From Kineosporia aurantiaca JCM 3230 (GTDB lineage: Bacteria; Actinomycetota; Actinomycetes; Actinomycetales; Kineosporiaceae): a stretch of 64,000 nucleotides of DNA. A program made the translations under genes and the position numbers. Within the stretch, counting starts at the first letter, position 1, and each line of letters opens with the position of its first letter. The notes under the pieces are model-generated. The model saw only the letters and a program-made list of their open reading frames with translations, was not told the DNA's origin and did not search any database. Of the stretch, positions 32,541 through 42,004 are shown piece by piece. The stretch spans positions 62,001-126,000 of the forward strand of contig JODP01000005.1 of the NCBI GenBank assembly GCA_000719025.1, given 5' to 3'.

Positions 32541-33914
32541 CTAGTGATGGGGCCGGTGGTGCGGGCCGTGATGCGGCCACGGCCCGTGGGTCCAGTGCGG
32601 ACCGTCCGGGGTGCTGGGCGAGGGCGGCGGAGCCGGTGACGAACTCGGGGTACGGGGCGGGGCAGTCGTGGTGGACGAGGGCACGCCCGCAGTAGTGCTG
32701 GCCGTGGTGCTCGGCGAAGGCGTCGCCGGTGGAGTGGTGGTGCGGGCGGCCCTGGTTGTCGAGCTGGAAGAACGATGACCAGTGGACGTTTGGGTCGCCG
32801 CGGGGCGCGTGCGTTCGGCATTGCGCGCGACGGCGTGGACGGACGTCGTGGTGAGACGGGGAATGGTGGTCGTTGCCCAAGTCGTGGTGGGAACCGGCAC
32901 CGTGAGTGCGTTCTCGGCGCTGGGTGTGGGGCCGCTCGACGACCCGGGGTCGGTCACGACGAGAGCTCCGGCGCCGACGGCCAGCGCAGCGATGAAGACC
33001 GCGACCGCAGCGAGCCAGCGGCGGCCCAGCCGGGGCGCAGCGGCGACGCTGCTACGGAGGGCAGGGAAACCAAGGACCGGCTGCTGAACCGGGCGGGGCT
33101 GAGGGGGCACACTCGGTGCGACGACCGCACCATAGACGTCTTCCGGTTCAGCAACCGCCGGGCGGGCCGCGATCGCGGCGGCCCCGAGCGCGGCCGCGTG
33201 CGCCGGGGAGGTCACGACCTTGCTCGTCGTGCCCAGGTCCGGCCCCAGAAGCTCGACCAGCCGCTCAGCGAGCCGCCCGGTCGCCCCGGGCGCCCACACC
33301 CCCTCCCCCACCAGCAGCAGGCCGGAGAGCCGCTCGGGCCGCACCCCGGCCGAGGCGAGCAGCGAGCGCAGGGTGGTGCTCACCACCGCGTGCATCGCCG
33401 GTGCCGACTGCTCCACCGGCAGGGCGCGGGCCGAGGTGATCAGGCGCGCATTGGACGGAGACACCTTCAGCACCGCGACGCTGACCTCGTCGCCCCCGAC
33501 GTCCTCACCGGAAAGGCCATAGTCGATGTCACCGAGATCGATGCAGGCCAGTACCTCGCCATTGCCCCACTCGCCGAGCGAGACGTGGTGCGACACGGCC
33601 GCCTCGATGTCGCTGACCAGCTGCGGGGCATCGAGACGGGCCAGTTCGGCGGCCCTGCGCACGAGGTTGAACCCGTACGGGCCGGCTCCGGCCGGGTAGG
33701 TGAGCGCCACCGCTTCCGGGGCGGTTCCCTCGGTGACGTCGGCCGCCGCCTGCAGCGCGCGCCGGATCGCGAAGGCGTAGCGCTCGGCCTCCGCAACCGC
33801 GGTCGAGCCATCCGGAGGGTTGATCACCTGGGTCAGAACGTGCTGGTCATCGCCTTGCCGCAGGGCCGTCACGACCGTGCGGGTGCCGACGTCAATACCC
33901 AGCACATAACCCAC
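32541..33914 (-). CDS. Hsp70-like actin-fold protein with transmembrane and His-rich tail
   Basis: This 457-residue protein starts with an Hsp70/actin ATPase fold: LGIDVGTRTVVTAL for phosphate 1, IDLGDIDYGLSG for phosphate 2 and LLVGEGVWAPG for adenosine. No substrate-binding domain follows. Instead there is a Pro-rich linker, a transmembrane helix near residue 300 (LAAVAVFIAALAVGAGALVV), a Ser/Thr/Pro-rich stretch, and a terminal segment with eight His in about 20 residues (HGPWPHHGPHHRPHH). Actinomycetes have several such membrane-anchored Hsp70-like proteins, often linked to envelope functions. Confidence 0.72.
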   Translation of the reverse strand: MGYVLGIDVGTRTVVTALRQGDDQHVLTQVINPPDGSTAVAEAERYAFAIRRALQAAADVTEGTAPEAVALTYPAGAGPYGFNLVRRAAELARLDAPQLVSDIEAAVSHHVSLGEWGNGEVLACIDLGDIDYGLSGEDVGGDEVSVAVLKVSPSNARLITSARALPVEQSAPAMHAVVSTTLRSLLASAGVRPERLSGLLLVGEGVWAPGATGRLAERLVELLGPDLGTTSKVVTSPAHAAALGAAAIAARPAVAEPEDVYGAVVAPSVPPQPRPVQQPVLGFPALRSSVAAAPRLGRRWLAAVAVFIAALAVGAGALVVTDPGSSSGPTPSAENALTVPVPTTTWATTTIPRLTTTSVHAVARNAERTRPAATQTSTGHRSSSSTTRAARTTTPPATPSPSTTASTTAGVPSSTTTAPPRTPSSSPAPPPSPSTPDGPHWTHGPWPHHGPHHRPHH

Positions 33915-33984
33915 GCGTCCTCGACCTCCCCATTTCGTAGCAAACCGGAACCAGGATAGGCGAAGCTCTCGCGCCGCCCGGGGT

Positions 33985-34866
33985 TCAGGAAGTACGGGGG
34001 TGCATCTCTTGACGCCCCTTCCGGAAGGCCTCGCCCGCCGTCTGTACGAACGACCGGACCAGCGGATTGGGATCCCCGTCCCGCCAGACCAGCATCAATT
34101 CATTCACCGCCCGGTCGTCCGCCGGCACCGTCCTCAGACCCGGCGGCAGCACCTGGTCCAGCGGAGCCAGCACCGACATCCCGTTCCACAGCACGGCCTG
34201 CAGGCACTCCTGGACGGTGCGGGTCACCAGGGCGTCCTCCCCCGCGGGCCCGGTCCAGTACGCAACCCAAACCGGATCCGACCCCTCCGGCAACCGCACC
34301 CACTGCCGGCCACCCAGAGCGTCCACTGACACCGACGCGTTCTGGAGCAGTGGATCGTCCTCACGCACCACGACGCCGATCCGCTGCCGCGCCAGGACGT
34401 GCGTCCTCAAACCCGTTGTATCGAAAGGACTGCGCGACAGCGCAACGTCCACCACGCCCGTCCGTAGACCACTCGCCGGATCACCCAGATCAAACTCGTG
34501 CACCGTCACCGCGACGTGCGGATGCTGCGCGCGGAAGGCCGAGACCAGCCGAGCTCCGACCAGATCGGCGGCGTCAGCCAGAGAACCCACAACGAGGGAC
34601 GCCTGTCCGCTCACCCCGCGCACGCGCCCGCGGAGCCGCTCAGCGTGCTCGAGAAGGTCACGTGCCTCCGCCAGGAGGACGTCACCGGCCGGGGTAAGGG
34701 TTACGCCGGCGTGCGTGCGCTCCAGGAGGACGACGCCCAGATCACTCTCCAGCTGTTTCATCGCCCGGCTCAGTGGGGGCTGGGTCATGTGCAGACGAGC
34801 AGCGGCGCGGCCGACATGACGCTCCTCGGCAACCACGGTGAAGTAACGCAGCAGCCGCAGGTCCAC
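33985..34866 (-). CDS. LysR family transcriptional regulator
   Basis: This 293-residue protein has a LysR winged helix (LRLLRYFTVVAEERHVGRAA, then LHMTQPPLSRAMKQLES) and a substrate-binding-fold effector domain. The GTG at 34866 begins the conserved first helix; the upstream frame is a shadow. It is divergent from the dihydroxyphthalate-decarboxylase-like gene 111 bases away, its likely target. Confidence 0.83.
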   Translation of the reverse strand: MDLRLLRYFTVVAEERHVGRAAARLHMTQPPLSRAMKQLESDLGVVLLERTHAGVTLTPAGDVLLAEARDLLEHAERLRGRVRGVSGQASLVVGSLADAADLVGARLVSAFRAQHPHVAVTVHEFDLGDPASGLRTGVVDVALSRSPFDTTGLRTHVLARQRIGVVVREDDPLLQNASVSVDALGGRQWVRLPEGSDPVWVAYWTGPAGEDALVTRTVQECLQAVLWNGMSVLAPLDQVLPPGLRTVPADDRAVNELMLVWRDGDPNPLVRSFVQTAGEAFRKGRQEMHPRTS

Positions 34867-34977
34867 GCCAAAGGACGATACCGGCTGGCTATCGCGGCAA
34901 CCCGACGGGACTTGGACCTCACCTTCCGGGCGGACCAATGATGGACGCGTTGGCGAACCTTTGAGAGGAGAGCAACG

Positions 34978-35970
34978 GTGAACCTGACCATCAGTAGTTA
35001 CCTTTACGACACCACGCAGGCCCTGTTCGACGGCTCGGTAGACGTCAAGGGGGCCGACGCGCTGACGATGACGACCGCGCGCACGCTGCCGGAGATCTTC
35101 GAGCGCTTCGTCAGGGACGACCAGGTCGACGTCTCCGAGTTCGGCCTGACCTTCCTGCTCAGGGCCCGTGAAGCCGGCGAGGACTACGTGGCCCTGCCGA
35201 TCTTCCCCAACCGGGTGTTCCGGCACTCCTGCGTCTTCGTCAGCACCGCCGGCGGCATCACCCACCCGGAACAGCTCGTCGACCGGACCATCGGTGAATT
35301 CGGCATCTACGGTCAGGATTCGGGGGTGTGGGCCAAGGGGATCCTAATGGACGAGTACGGTTTCCGTCCCGAGCGCAACCGCTGGGTCATCGGCGGCCTC
35401 GACCACGCCGCACCGCCTTTCGGCTTCACCACCCACCCGCACCCGCAGGACGTCGAGATCACCACCGCCGAAGCGGGCCAGACCCTCGGCACCCTGCTGG
35501 CCGAGGGCAGGATCGACGCGCTCTTCACAGCGAACGTCCCGCAGACCTTCCTGGACGGCAATCCCGGCGTACGGCGGCTGTTCTCCGACTACCAGCCGGT
35601 GGAACGCGACTGGTACAGCCGTACGAAAATCTTCCCAATGATGCACGTGATCGCCGTGCGACGCTCGCTCTTGGAACAGAACCCCGGGCTGGATCGGGCC
35701 CTGTACGACGCGTTCCTGGCCAGCAAGGAGGCGGCGGCCGACCGCTACCGCAACGCCCGCCTGCTCTACCAGATCCCGACCATGCTGCCCTGGGCCAACG
35801 CGCTCTACGAGAACGCCACCGACCTCCTGGGGCAGGACTGGTGGCCCTACGGGCTGCGGGACAACCGGCACGCCTTGGATACCTACCTGCGTTACCACCA
35901 CGAGCAAGGGCTTTCGCAGCGACGGTGGACAGTCGAGGAGCTGTTCGCCCCGGAACTGCTGGACACCTAG
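34978..35970 (+). CDS. 4,5-dihydroxyphthalate decarboxylase-like protein
   Basis: This 330-residue protein has the periplasmic-binding-protein fold of the 4,5-dihydroxyphthalate decarboxylase group, with ISSYLYDTTQALFDGSVDV at the start, VSEFGLTFLLRAREAGEDYV and the conserved FPNRVFRHSC. There is no signal peptide, so it is cytosolic, in line with an enzyme rather than a transport receptor. A LysR gene faces it, as in aromatic catabolism. The actual substrate is unknown. Confidence 0.72.
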   Translation: MNLTISSYLYDTTQALFDGSVDVKGADALTMTTARTLPEIFERFVRDDQVDVSEFGLTFLLRAREAGEDYVALPIFPNRVFRHSCVFVSTAGGITHPEQLVDRTIGEFGIYGQDSGVWAKGILMDEYGFRPERNRWVIGGLDHAAPPFGFTTHPHPQDVEITTAEAGQTLGTLLAEGRIDALFTANVPQTFLDGNPGVRRLFSDYQPVERDWYSRTKIFPMMHVIAVRRSLLEQNPGLDRALYDAFLASKEAAADRYRNARLLYQIPTMLPWANALYENATDLLGQDWWPYGLRDNRHALDTYLRYHHEQGLSQRRWTVEELFAPELLDT

Positions 35971-36012
35971 GTACTCAGGGCCGGTGGCGCCCCCGCCACC
36001 GGCCCTGTCAGC

Positions 36013-36840
36013 TCAGCTGAAGTCCCAGATACCGGCCAGGGTCTGCTCGCCGGGCGCCCAGAAGAAGTGCTGGCTGTCGACGTTCGTGTACTTCAGGTTG
36101 ATCTCCTTCTTCGTCCCCGCCTTCACCGTGACCGCCTTGGTGCCCGCAACCGGCTGGTTGTCGCCGCCGTCCGCGCTCTCCCAGATGATCGAGTCCGGGT
36201 CCAGCCGGAAGGCCCGCACGGCCTTGACCGTCAGGGTCAGGACGCCCTCGTTCTTCTCGTTCACCTCGGTCACCAGCGGGGTCACCGTGGCCACGGCCTT
36301 GCCGCGGCGATACACGGTGACCGTGTCCCGACGCTGCACATAACCGGGATCAGCCACCTTGGCGTCGGCCCGAACCCTGCCCCCGTCCACCTTCCAGGCC
36401 CCGGCGCGGTAGTCCTCGGTGTCGGCGGGCAGCCAGATCACCTCGCCGTCGCCGGCCTGGTCGTAGCTGATCGCGAACGTCCGGGTGCTGTTCGCCTTGG
36501 CCCGGTAGGTCTTGCGCGGGTTGCTGGTCTCGTAGTCGGCGCCGGTCGTGTCCTCCCAGAGGAACTGGCCGGCCGTGAACGAAACCGCCTTCTTGGCCTG
36601 AACCTTGACCTTCAGCCGTCCCCGGCCACCGACCTGGGCAACCGACTCGGCGGTGATCTTGGCGGCCACCTTGCCGTCGCGGTAGACCGTGACGGTGCTG
36701 CCGCGCTGGACGTAGCCGGTCTGGTGGACCCCCTTGGCCGGCCGGGAATCGGCCTGAGCGGTGGTGGAGGTCAGAACACCCGCGGCCATCGACCCGCCCA
36801 GGACGAGCGTTGCGGCGGTGGCGGTGGCGATCTTCTTCAA
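36013..36840 (-). CDS. Secreted protein with two tandem repeats
   Basis: This 275-residue protein has a Sec signal (MKKIATATAATLVLGGSMAA, cleavage after AQA), then two related domains of about 115 residues. They begin TGYVQRGSTVTVYRDGKVAA and PGYVQRRDTVTVYRRGKAVA and each ends with acidic/aromatic FLWEDTTGAD- or IIWESADGGD-like motifs. The repeat arose by duplication. No enzyme signature is visible. Confidence 0.65.
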   Translation of the reverse strand: MKKIATATAATLVLGGSMAAGVLTSTTAQADSRPAKGVHQTGYVQRGSTVTVYRDGKVAAKITAESVAQVGGRGRLKVKVQAKKAVSFTAGQFLWEDTTGADYETSNPRKTYRAKANSTRTFAISYDQAGDGEVIWLPADTEDYRAGAWKVDGGRVRADAKVADPGYVQRRDTVTVYRRGKAVATVTPLVTEVNEKNEGVLTLTVKAVRAFRLDPDSIIWESADGGDNQPVAGTKAVTVKAGTKKEINLKYTNVDSQHFFWAPGEQTLAGIWDFS

Positions 36841-37070
36841 GGGCTTTCTCCTCAGAACCGATCAGCTCGGCGTCCGGTGCCTCGCTGTCCCCGTCATCCT
36901 CACCGAGGTCAGGAGCGCGATCGTCAGCCTGCGGGCCGAGCTTGGGGACGCCGGGTACGACCTGAGTCGCAGACCGGCCGTCAGCCTCTGGTCCGACTTC
37001 CGTCTCGGCTCAAGGCCCGGCGGTCCGGTTCCGACATCTGGGGCAGCTATCCGCAACCCGGGGAGACATC

Positions 37071-37454
37071 ATGGCCGTATCCATGGAGATCAGGCTGTTC
37101 GGCAAGATCATGGCGCAGGTGGAGGGCATCGCCCACACCACGCCGATGAACGTCCAGCAGCTCATGGAGGCCGCCTACGACCTCGGCTCCTACCCGTTCA
37201 GCCTGCGCTACCACGGCTCGGCCCTGGGCTACGAGGTCGCCACCCTGGACGGGATCGCCGCCCAGAGCGGCAGCGACGCCGACTCCTACCTGTTCTGGGC
37301 GCTCTACATCAACGGCGAGCTCTCCTCGACCGGCATCGACCGGACCGTGATCGACGACGGCGACGTCATCGCCTGGAACTACCAGGGCTACAGCGACCAG
37401 GAGTTCGACGGCACCCGGCACGAGGAGATCCGCGACCGGATGCTGGCCCGCTAG
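37071..37454 (+). CDS. DUF4430-like protein
   Basis: This 127-residue protein includes SYLFWALYINGELSSTGI and TVIDDGDVIAWNYQ, the pattern of DUF4430/transcobalamin-like beta-grasp domains. No signal peptide or other domain is seen, unlike most DUF4430 proteins, which are surface-anchored. GGGGAG precedes the ATG; M5 is an alternative start. It converges with the VOC gene, overlapping by four bases. Confidence 0.6.
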   Translation: MAVSMEIRLFGKIMAQVEGIAHTTPMNVQQLMEAAYDLGSYPFSLRYHGSALGYEVATLDGIAAQSGSDADSYLFWALYINGELSSTGIDRTVIDDGDVIAWNYQGYSDQEFDGTRHEEIRDRMLAR

Positions 37455-37888
37455 CTCTTCTGCAGTTCCTCCGCGAGCATCACCAGGATCCCGCTGGGCC
37501 CGCGAAGGTAGGTCAGCTTGTACACGTCCTGATAGGTGGCCACCCCGCGCAGCGGATGACAGCCGTGCCGGGCCGCGGTCTCCAGCGCCTGGTCGATGTC
37601 GTCGACCGAGAAGGCCACCCGGTGCATGCCGATCTCGTTCGGCAGGGTGGGCCCGGTCTCGATCGCGTCGGGATGGATGTACTCGAAGAGCTCGAGACGA
37701 CCGTTGCCGTCCGGAGTCTGGAGCATGGCGATCCGGGCGTGGTTGCCGTCCAGGCCCACGGCGGTGTCGGTCCACTCGCCGCTGACCGTGTCCCGGCCCA
37801 GGACCGTCAGGCCGAGGTCGGTGAAGAACGCGATCGTCGCCTCGAGGTCCCGGACCGCGATCCCGACGTTCTCAAGTTTGATGGGCAT
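37451..37888 (-). CDS. VOC (glyoxalase/dioxygenase superfamily) protein
   Basis: This 145-residue single-domain VOC protein has KLENVGIAVRDLEATIAFFT at the start and EIGMHRVAFSVDDIDQALE in the second half, giving the paired beta-alpha-beta-beta-beta modules. Members bind metals and may act as glyoxalases, epimerases or antibiotic-binding proteins; no choice is possible. It is probably co-transcribed with the flavodoxin-like gene. Confidence 0.75.
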   Translation of the reverse strand: MPIKLENVGIAVRDLEATIAFFTDLGLTVLGRDTVSGEWTDTAVGLDGNHARIAMLQTPDGNGRLELFEYIHPDAIETGPTLPNEIGMHRVAFSVDDIDQALETAARHGCHPLRGVATYQDVYKLTYLRGPSGILVMLAEELQKS

Positions 37889-37898
37889 GCACTGCACG

Positions 37899-38468
37899 CT
37901 ATCGAGGTCCGGCCGATCCGTGCGGGCTGTTCGGCTTCTGCGACAAAGGAATCCAGAACTGCGCCGTCTCCCCGGTCTTGCCGCCCTGAGCGGCCAGCTC
38001 GGCCCCCCACTGGCGAGCCTGGTCCAGATGCTCGGGCAGGGCCGGCCCCTCCATCACCCCGACCAGGAACCGCGCGTCGGACACCACCGGCACGCCTCGG
38101 CGCTGCAGGCGCCGGGCGATCGGGGCCAGCGCGGAACCGTGGACGAACGTGTTGCCCCGGGCACAGTCGAAGGTCGCCGCCTGACCGCCCTGCCACTGCG
38201 GCATCCCCTCCAGCCATTCGGCCAGGCCGAAGGCCTTGGGGGTGGCTCCCTGGGTGGCCGCCAGAGCCCGGGAGAGCCGGTTGGGCAGCCCTCGGTGATG
38301 CACGGGAGCCCCGGCCACGAGCAGATCGACACCCTCCAGCGGCCAGATCCGTTCAGCCGCCTCGAGCAGCGTGACCCCGGCCCCCTGCCCTTTCAGCCCG
38401 TCGGCCACGGACTCGGCGATGCGCTGGGTGTTGGAGAAGCAGGACTCGAAAACGACCAAGACGTCCAC
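37899..38468 (-). CDS. Flavodoxin family protein
   Basis: This 189-residue flavodoxin fold has VFESCFSNTQRIAESVADGL, the FMN-phosphate loop in which Ser and Thr contact phosphate, and the second loop VAGAPVHHRGLP. It may donate electrons or sense redox state. The GTG at 38468 has GGGGTACC before it; a TTG further upstream is less likely. It is ten bases from the VOC gene. Confidence 0.7.
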   Translation of the reverse strand: MDVLVVFESCFSNTQRIAESVADGLKGQGAGVTLLEAAERIWPLEGVDLLVAGAPVHHRGLPNRLSRALAATQGATPKAFGLAEWLEGMPQWQGGQAATFDCARGNTFVHGSALAPIARRLQRRGVPVVSDARFLVGVMEGPALPEHLDQARQWGAELAAQGGKTGETAQFWIPLSQKPNSPHGSAGPR

Positions 38469-38739
38469 CGGTGGTACCCCGATCAATCATTGTTCACCCG
38501 AAAGCTCGCGGGGCGCCGATCATCTGGGCAGGGCCGAAGATCCCCCGCCGAATCGGGAGCGCCGTCCGCGGTGAACAAAGCATGACATGGATCAGACCCG
38601 CGCCTTTACCCACCCAACCCCGGCAAGCATCTAGAACCGTTGCCCTGAAAAGGCTTTGGCCAAGAAATTGATCAGCAAGCGATTGCGGCAACTGGAACAG
38701 TGCGCCCCCGCACCCCCGGGAACCGGGCCACCGGCGTCA

Positions 38740-39081
38740 TCAACTGGCCGGATCGTCCATGAACTCGCGGATCTCCTGAGGGCACCGGCAGGCCGTCGCC
38801 AGCTTCGCCGCCCAGTGCACCGCCGCGGCCCGAGAGGGCAGATCCAGCACGGCATAACCGCCTTCGATCCGGGCGGTCTGCGGGTAGGTGCCCTTGGTCA
38901 CCGTCCCGTCCCCAGCCACCAGCACCGGCGAAACACTCTCGTCAATCCCGCCACCGAACACCCAGACCCCGGCCGCCTTGGCTTCCTCCACGACGGCGTG
39001 CGCCTCGTCCGCCACGACCTGCAGCCCGCCCTCGGGAACGACCATGGCGCCACTCGGGAACGAGATCAGGTACTTCGTCAT
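38740..39081 (-). CDS. YCII-related (DGPF) domain protein
   Basis: This 113-residue protein has the YCII/DGPF fold: KYLISFPSGAM at the start, GGGIDESVSPVLV, and GGYAVLDLPSRAAAVHWAAK with a late Cys-Arg-Cys. The family is common in actinomycetes, often with sigma factors, and lacks a proven general function. AAGGAG precedes the ATG. It is just downstream of the APH-like kinase, probably in one operon. Confidence 0.72.
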   Translation of the reverse strand: MTKYLISFPSGAMVVPEGGLQVVADEAHAVVEEAKAAGVWVFGGGIDESVSPVLVAGDGTVTKGTYPQTARIEGGYAVLDLPSRAAAVHWAAKLATACRCPQEIREFMDDPAS

Positions 39082-39096
39082 CGCACTACTCCTTCT

Positions 39097-40014
39097 TCAT
39101 GCTCCTGGTACCGATCGCTGCTCCTCCAGCAGCGTATCGATGGTGCTTTGCCCGATGCCGCCCATCAGCGGGTTGTCGACCGAATGCGCCAGGAAGACCA
39201 CGGCCAGCGCCGAGGCCCAACCGCGGGCGCGAGCCCGCAGGTCCGCATCCACGACATAGGCCGCCGAGGCCGCGTACGACCTCCAGAACCGCCGATGCTC
39301 CGACAGCGGCAGCACCATCCAGATGACCGCCAGGTCCGTGGCTGGATCACCCGCCGTCAGGTCGCCGAAATCGATCACACCGCTGATCCGGCCCGCCTCG
39401 ACCAACAGATTGGCCGGATGCAGGTCGCCATGCACCCACACGGGCTCCCCCGTCCACGGCCTCGCCGCCAGGCCCGTGTCCCGGATAGCGGCCGCTGCCC
39501 GCGCCACCCCAGGATCGGCGAGCGCAGCCAGATTGGCCGCGTCGAGGGCCGCCCGATCGGCCAGAGGCACACCGCGGTAGCGGTTGTGGGGAGCGCCGGG
39601 GACGGCTGGGAGGTGCAGGGCCGCCAGGAAGGCGGCCAGGACGTCCACCATTTCTGCGGGATCCAAGGATGGGGCGACCGCAGCCGGTACGCCCGGCAGG
39701 AACGGGAGCACGCTCCACGACCAGGGGTAACCGGCCCCCGGAAGGCCGACCCGCACCGGCACCGGGATCGGCAGCGGCAGCCGCTCGGCCAGCATCGGCA
39801 GCCATCGCTGCTCCGAGACAACCAACTCGGCCGCGGCCTGCCGGCGCGGGAGCCGGACCACCAGATCGTCCCCGCAGCGGACCATCACGTTGTCCCAGCC
39901 GTTGGCCAGCATCGACAGGGGACGCTCGGACAGATCAGCATGCTGCTCGCGCAGAAGGTGGCGGACGAGCTCGAGGGTGACCTCGACCTCGGCCGCGGGC
40001 ATCAGGTTCGGCAC
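39097..40014 (-). CDS. APH family phosphotransferase
   Basis: This 305-residue kinase has an N-terminal lobe with GWDNVMVRCGDDLVVRLPRR, the complete catalytic loop VWVHGDLHPANLLVEAG, and the metal motif GVIDFGDLTAGDPATDLA. The match to APH enzymes is better than that of the gene at 2759. Phosphorylation of an aminoglycoside, macrolide or sugar is possible. The start may be GTG at 40014 or ATG at 40002. Confidence 0.82.
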   Translation of the reverse strand: MPNLMPAAEVEVTLELVRHLLREQHADLSERPLSMLANGWDNVMVRCGDDLVVRLPRRQAAAELVVSEQRWLPMLAERLPLPIPVPVRVGLPGAGYPWSWSVLPFLPGVPAAVAPSLDPAEMVDVLAAFLAALHLPAVPGAPHNRYRGVPLADRAALDAANLAALADPGVARAAAAIRDTGLAARPWTGEPVWVHGDLHPANLLVEAGRISGVIDFGDLTAGDPATDLAVIWMVLPLSEHRRFWRSYAASAAYVVDADLRARARGWASALAVVFLAHSVDNPLMGGIGQSTIDTLLEEQRSVPGA

Positions 40015-40122
40015 CGCAGCAGCCTGTCACAGCCGGTCGTCACACCGCGCTGATCTCCACCGTCCCGCGAACGCTCGCCCGGCCCCACGGACCAAGCGCC
40101 CATTACTTTACCGCGAGGCGCC

Positions 40123-40980
40123 TCAGTCCCACCAAAAGTCCCAAACCGGCTGACCGACAATCTCTTCGGCATAGGAAAGAAGCGAAGTCATCCACACATT
40201 GTCGGGGCAGAAGGCGAAGTGCTCTGCTGCCATCGCCTGCGCCTCCTCGTGGGTGGCCGGTGGGGCCGCAACACTCACATGCAGCTCGGCGAACCCGACC
40301 CCGATCACGCGGGCCCCGAACCGGTCCTCCCAGGAACGCAGCACGGCCGAGAGCTCCGCGGCGTCGTTGGCGTAGTTGACCGCCCCACTCCACCCCGCCA
40401 CAGCGATGGCATCGCTCCCCCGCTCGGCCGCCACCAACCCCAGGCGCAGGTGCGGCTTCGACCTCTGGAATCGCGCCGCACACAGATCGGCGTGCGCATC
40501 CGGATCGACCGACCACGCCTTACCGGCCAGCAGCCCCGGCCACTGGCGTCCAAAAGGAGCCGTGACCGCCAGCCTTTCGGCCCGAGTGAGATCGTCGCTC
40601 TCCTCGTCGTAGTCGGTGTACTCATCCCACCACTCGGCCAGCAGCACGCCCGGATCGTGATCGCCGGCCTCGGTCATGTCGCCGGGCCAGAGTTCCCCGG
40701 CGTCCCACGGACGGCTCGCATCGCCGTCGAGGTGATCGAGCAGAAGCGGGGTCAGGCCACTACGCGGGCGTTCCGCGCGCAGCGACTGCCAGAGCTGCGG
40801 GGTGATGGGTGCGTCGCTGACCCACAGTGCGGGCTGATCGTCGTCCCCCTCGTCCCCTCGCACCAGGCGCCCGGGCGGAAGCGGGACCGACAGCGTCCGG
40901 TTCGGGTCCTGATCGGAGAACAGCTCCTGCAGTTCGGCCGGGAGGCCGGGTGGGGTCAGTGGGGTCGGTGGGGTCGGCAT
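40123..40980 (-). CDS. DUF4253 domain protein
   Basis: This 285-residue protein has a DUF4253-like C-terminus (GARVIGVGFAELHVSVAAPP, EHFAFCPDNVW and the ending VGQPVWDFWWD). The N-terminal half is acidic and less conserved. DUF4253 is widespread in actinomycetes and often tied to immunity-type proteins; its function is not known. The ATG at 40980 opens a Pro-rich N-terminus; an upstream frame exists but lacks conservation features. Confidence 0.65.
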   Translation of the reverse strand: MPTPPTPLTPPGLPAELQELFSDQDPNRTLSVPLPPGRLVRGDEGDDDQPALWVSDAPITPQLWQSLRAERPRSGLTPLLLDHLDGDASRPWDAGELWPGDMTEAGDHDPGVLLAEWWDEYTDYDEESDDLTRAERLAVTAPFGRQWPGLLAGKAWSVDPDAHADLCAARFQRSKPHLRLGLVAAERGSDAIAVAGWSGAVNYANDAAELSAVLRSWEDRFGARVIGVGFAELHVSVAAPPATHEEAQAMAAEHFAFCPDNVWMTSLLSYAEEIVGQPVWDFWWD

Positions 40981-41328
40981 CGGGTGAGCATAGATCGCGG
41001 CGGGGGACTTCAGCGCGGGTGCCGGGTACGGCGAGCTCAAGGCCGTCCAGCTGAACCGATGCTGCACTCTTTCCGGCGGCGCCGGGCCCCTGCCCATGCC
41101 CCAGATTTTGGGAAATTGCTGATCAGCGCCCCATTGGCCGCTTCTTTCCGGACGTGAGGGGTAAGGAGCCGATCCGCAGGCGGGCGAAGGCGGGGCGGCT
41201 ATCCGCGATCGTTGAGGCTGATCATGAAGCACCCCAGGAAGCCGCAAAAGGCGTAACCCCGGCGATGTGGCCGAGGCCAGTGATCGTTCCGGGGTCTTCG
41301 CGTATGACGTTCCCAGAAGGGAGAGCGG
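40981..41328. other. Intergenic region before the Abi-like gene
   Basis: These 348 bases lie between divergent genes. The open frames here are shadows without ribosome sites. No repeat or hairpin of note was seen; promoters for the DUF4253 and Abi-like genes should be here. Confidence 0.4.
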
Positions 41329-42003
41329 GTGTCAACCGGAACGCAGTCCGGCCGATGGAATCATGCCGCCCTACGCCGCCATCTGACCGCCGAACGCCTC
41401 AGGTCCTACGACCTGGCCGCCGGTGGCGACCATCGGCTGGCGTTCAGCCTGTACGAATGGAATATCGAGGCGGCGGCCGTAGTCATGACCACGACCGGCA
41501 TGGTCGAGGTCATTGTCCGCAACGCCATGGATCGGCAGCTGCGGGAGTGGACGCAGCGGCGCCGGGGCGGTCGCTCCTGGTTCGATGAGGCTCCGTTGGA
41601 CAACAGAGGCGTGGCGGACGTTGCCCAGGCACGCGACCGAGCCACGGGCCGGGGCCGTCACACCGAGATCCATGGCAAAGTCATTGCCGAGCTCTCACTG
41701 GGCTTCTGGCGTTATCTCACTGCCTCCCGCTATCTCACTTCCCTGTGGATTCCGGCCCTAGGTAAAGCCTTTGCCGGTAGCACCCAGGCTCTGGCCGAAC
41801 GCCGCAGCGTGGTCGAGCACGACCTGTACAAGCTGCACTTCGTCCGCAACCGGGCCGCCCACCACGAGCCCATCCACCGCAGGGATCTCCTGGCCGACCA
41901 CGAAGCCGCCCTCCGGGTCACCGGATGGATCCCTCCGGAGTGCTCGGCCTGGATCGCCGATCGCTCGGCCATTCCCCGGATCGTCCGCGAACGTCCCTGC
42001 TAG
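41329..42003 (+). CDS. Abi-like protein with HEPN-type RNase motif
   Basis: This 224-residue protein resembles the Abi_2/Abi-like family. A C-terminal segment LYKLHFVRNRAAHHEPIH has the Arg-Asn-x3-His pattern that forms the active site of HEPN ribonucleases (R-x4-6-H). The N-terminal part (LAFSLYEWNIEAAAVVM, EVIVRNAM) is the helical bundle typical of the group. Related proteins abort phage infection by cutting RNA. No antitoxin is evident beside it, unless the nucleotidyltransferase-like neighbour serves. The GTG start follows GAAGGGAGAG. Confidence 0.7.
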   Translation: MSTGTQSGRWNHAALRRHLTAERLRSYDLAAGGDHRLAFSLYEWNIEAAAVVMTTTGMVEVIVRNAMDRQLREWTQRRRGGRSWFDEAPLDNRGVADVAQARDRATGRGRHTEIHGKVIAELSLGFWRYLTASRYLTSLWIPALGKAFAGSTQALAERRSVVEHDLYKLHFVRNRAAHHEPIHRRDLLADHEAALRVTGWIPPECSAWIADRSAIPRIVRERPC

Positions 42004-42004
42004 A

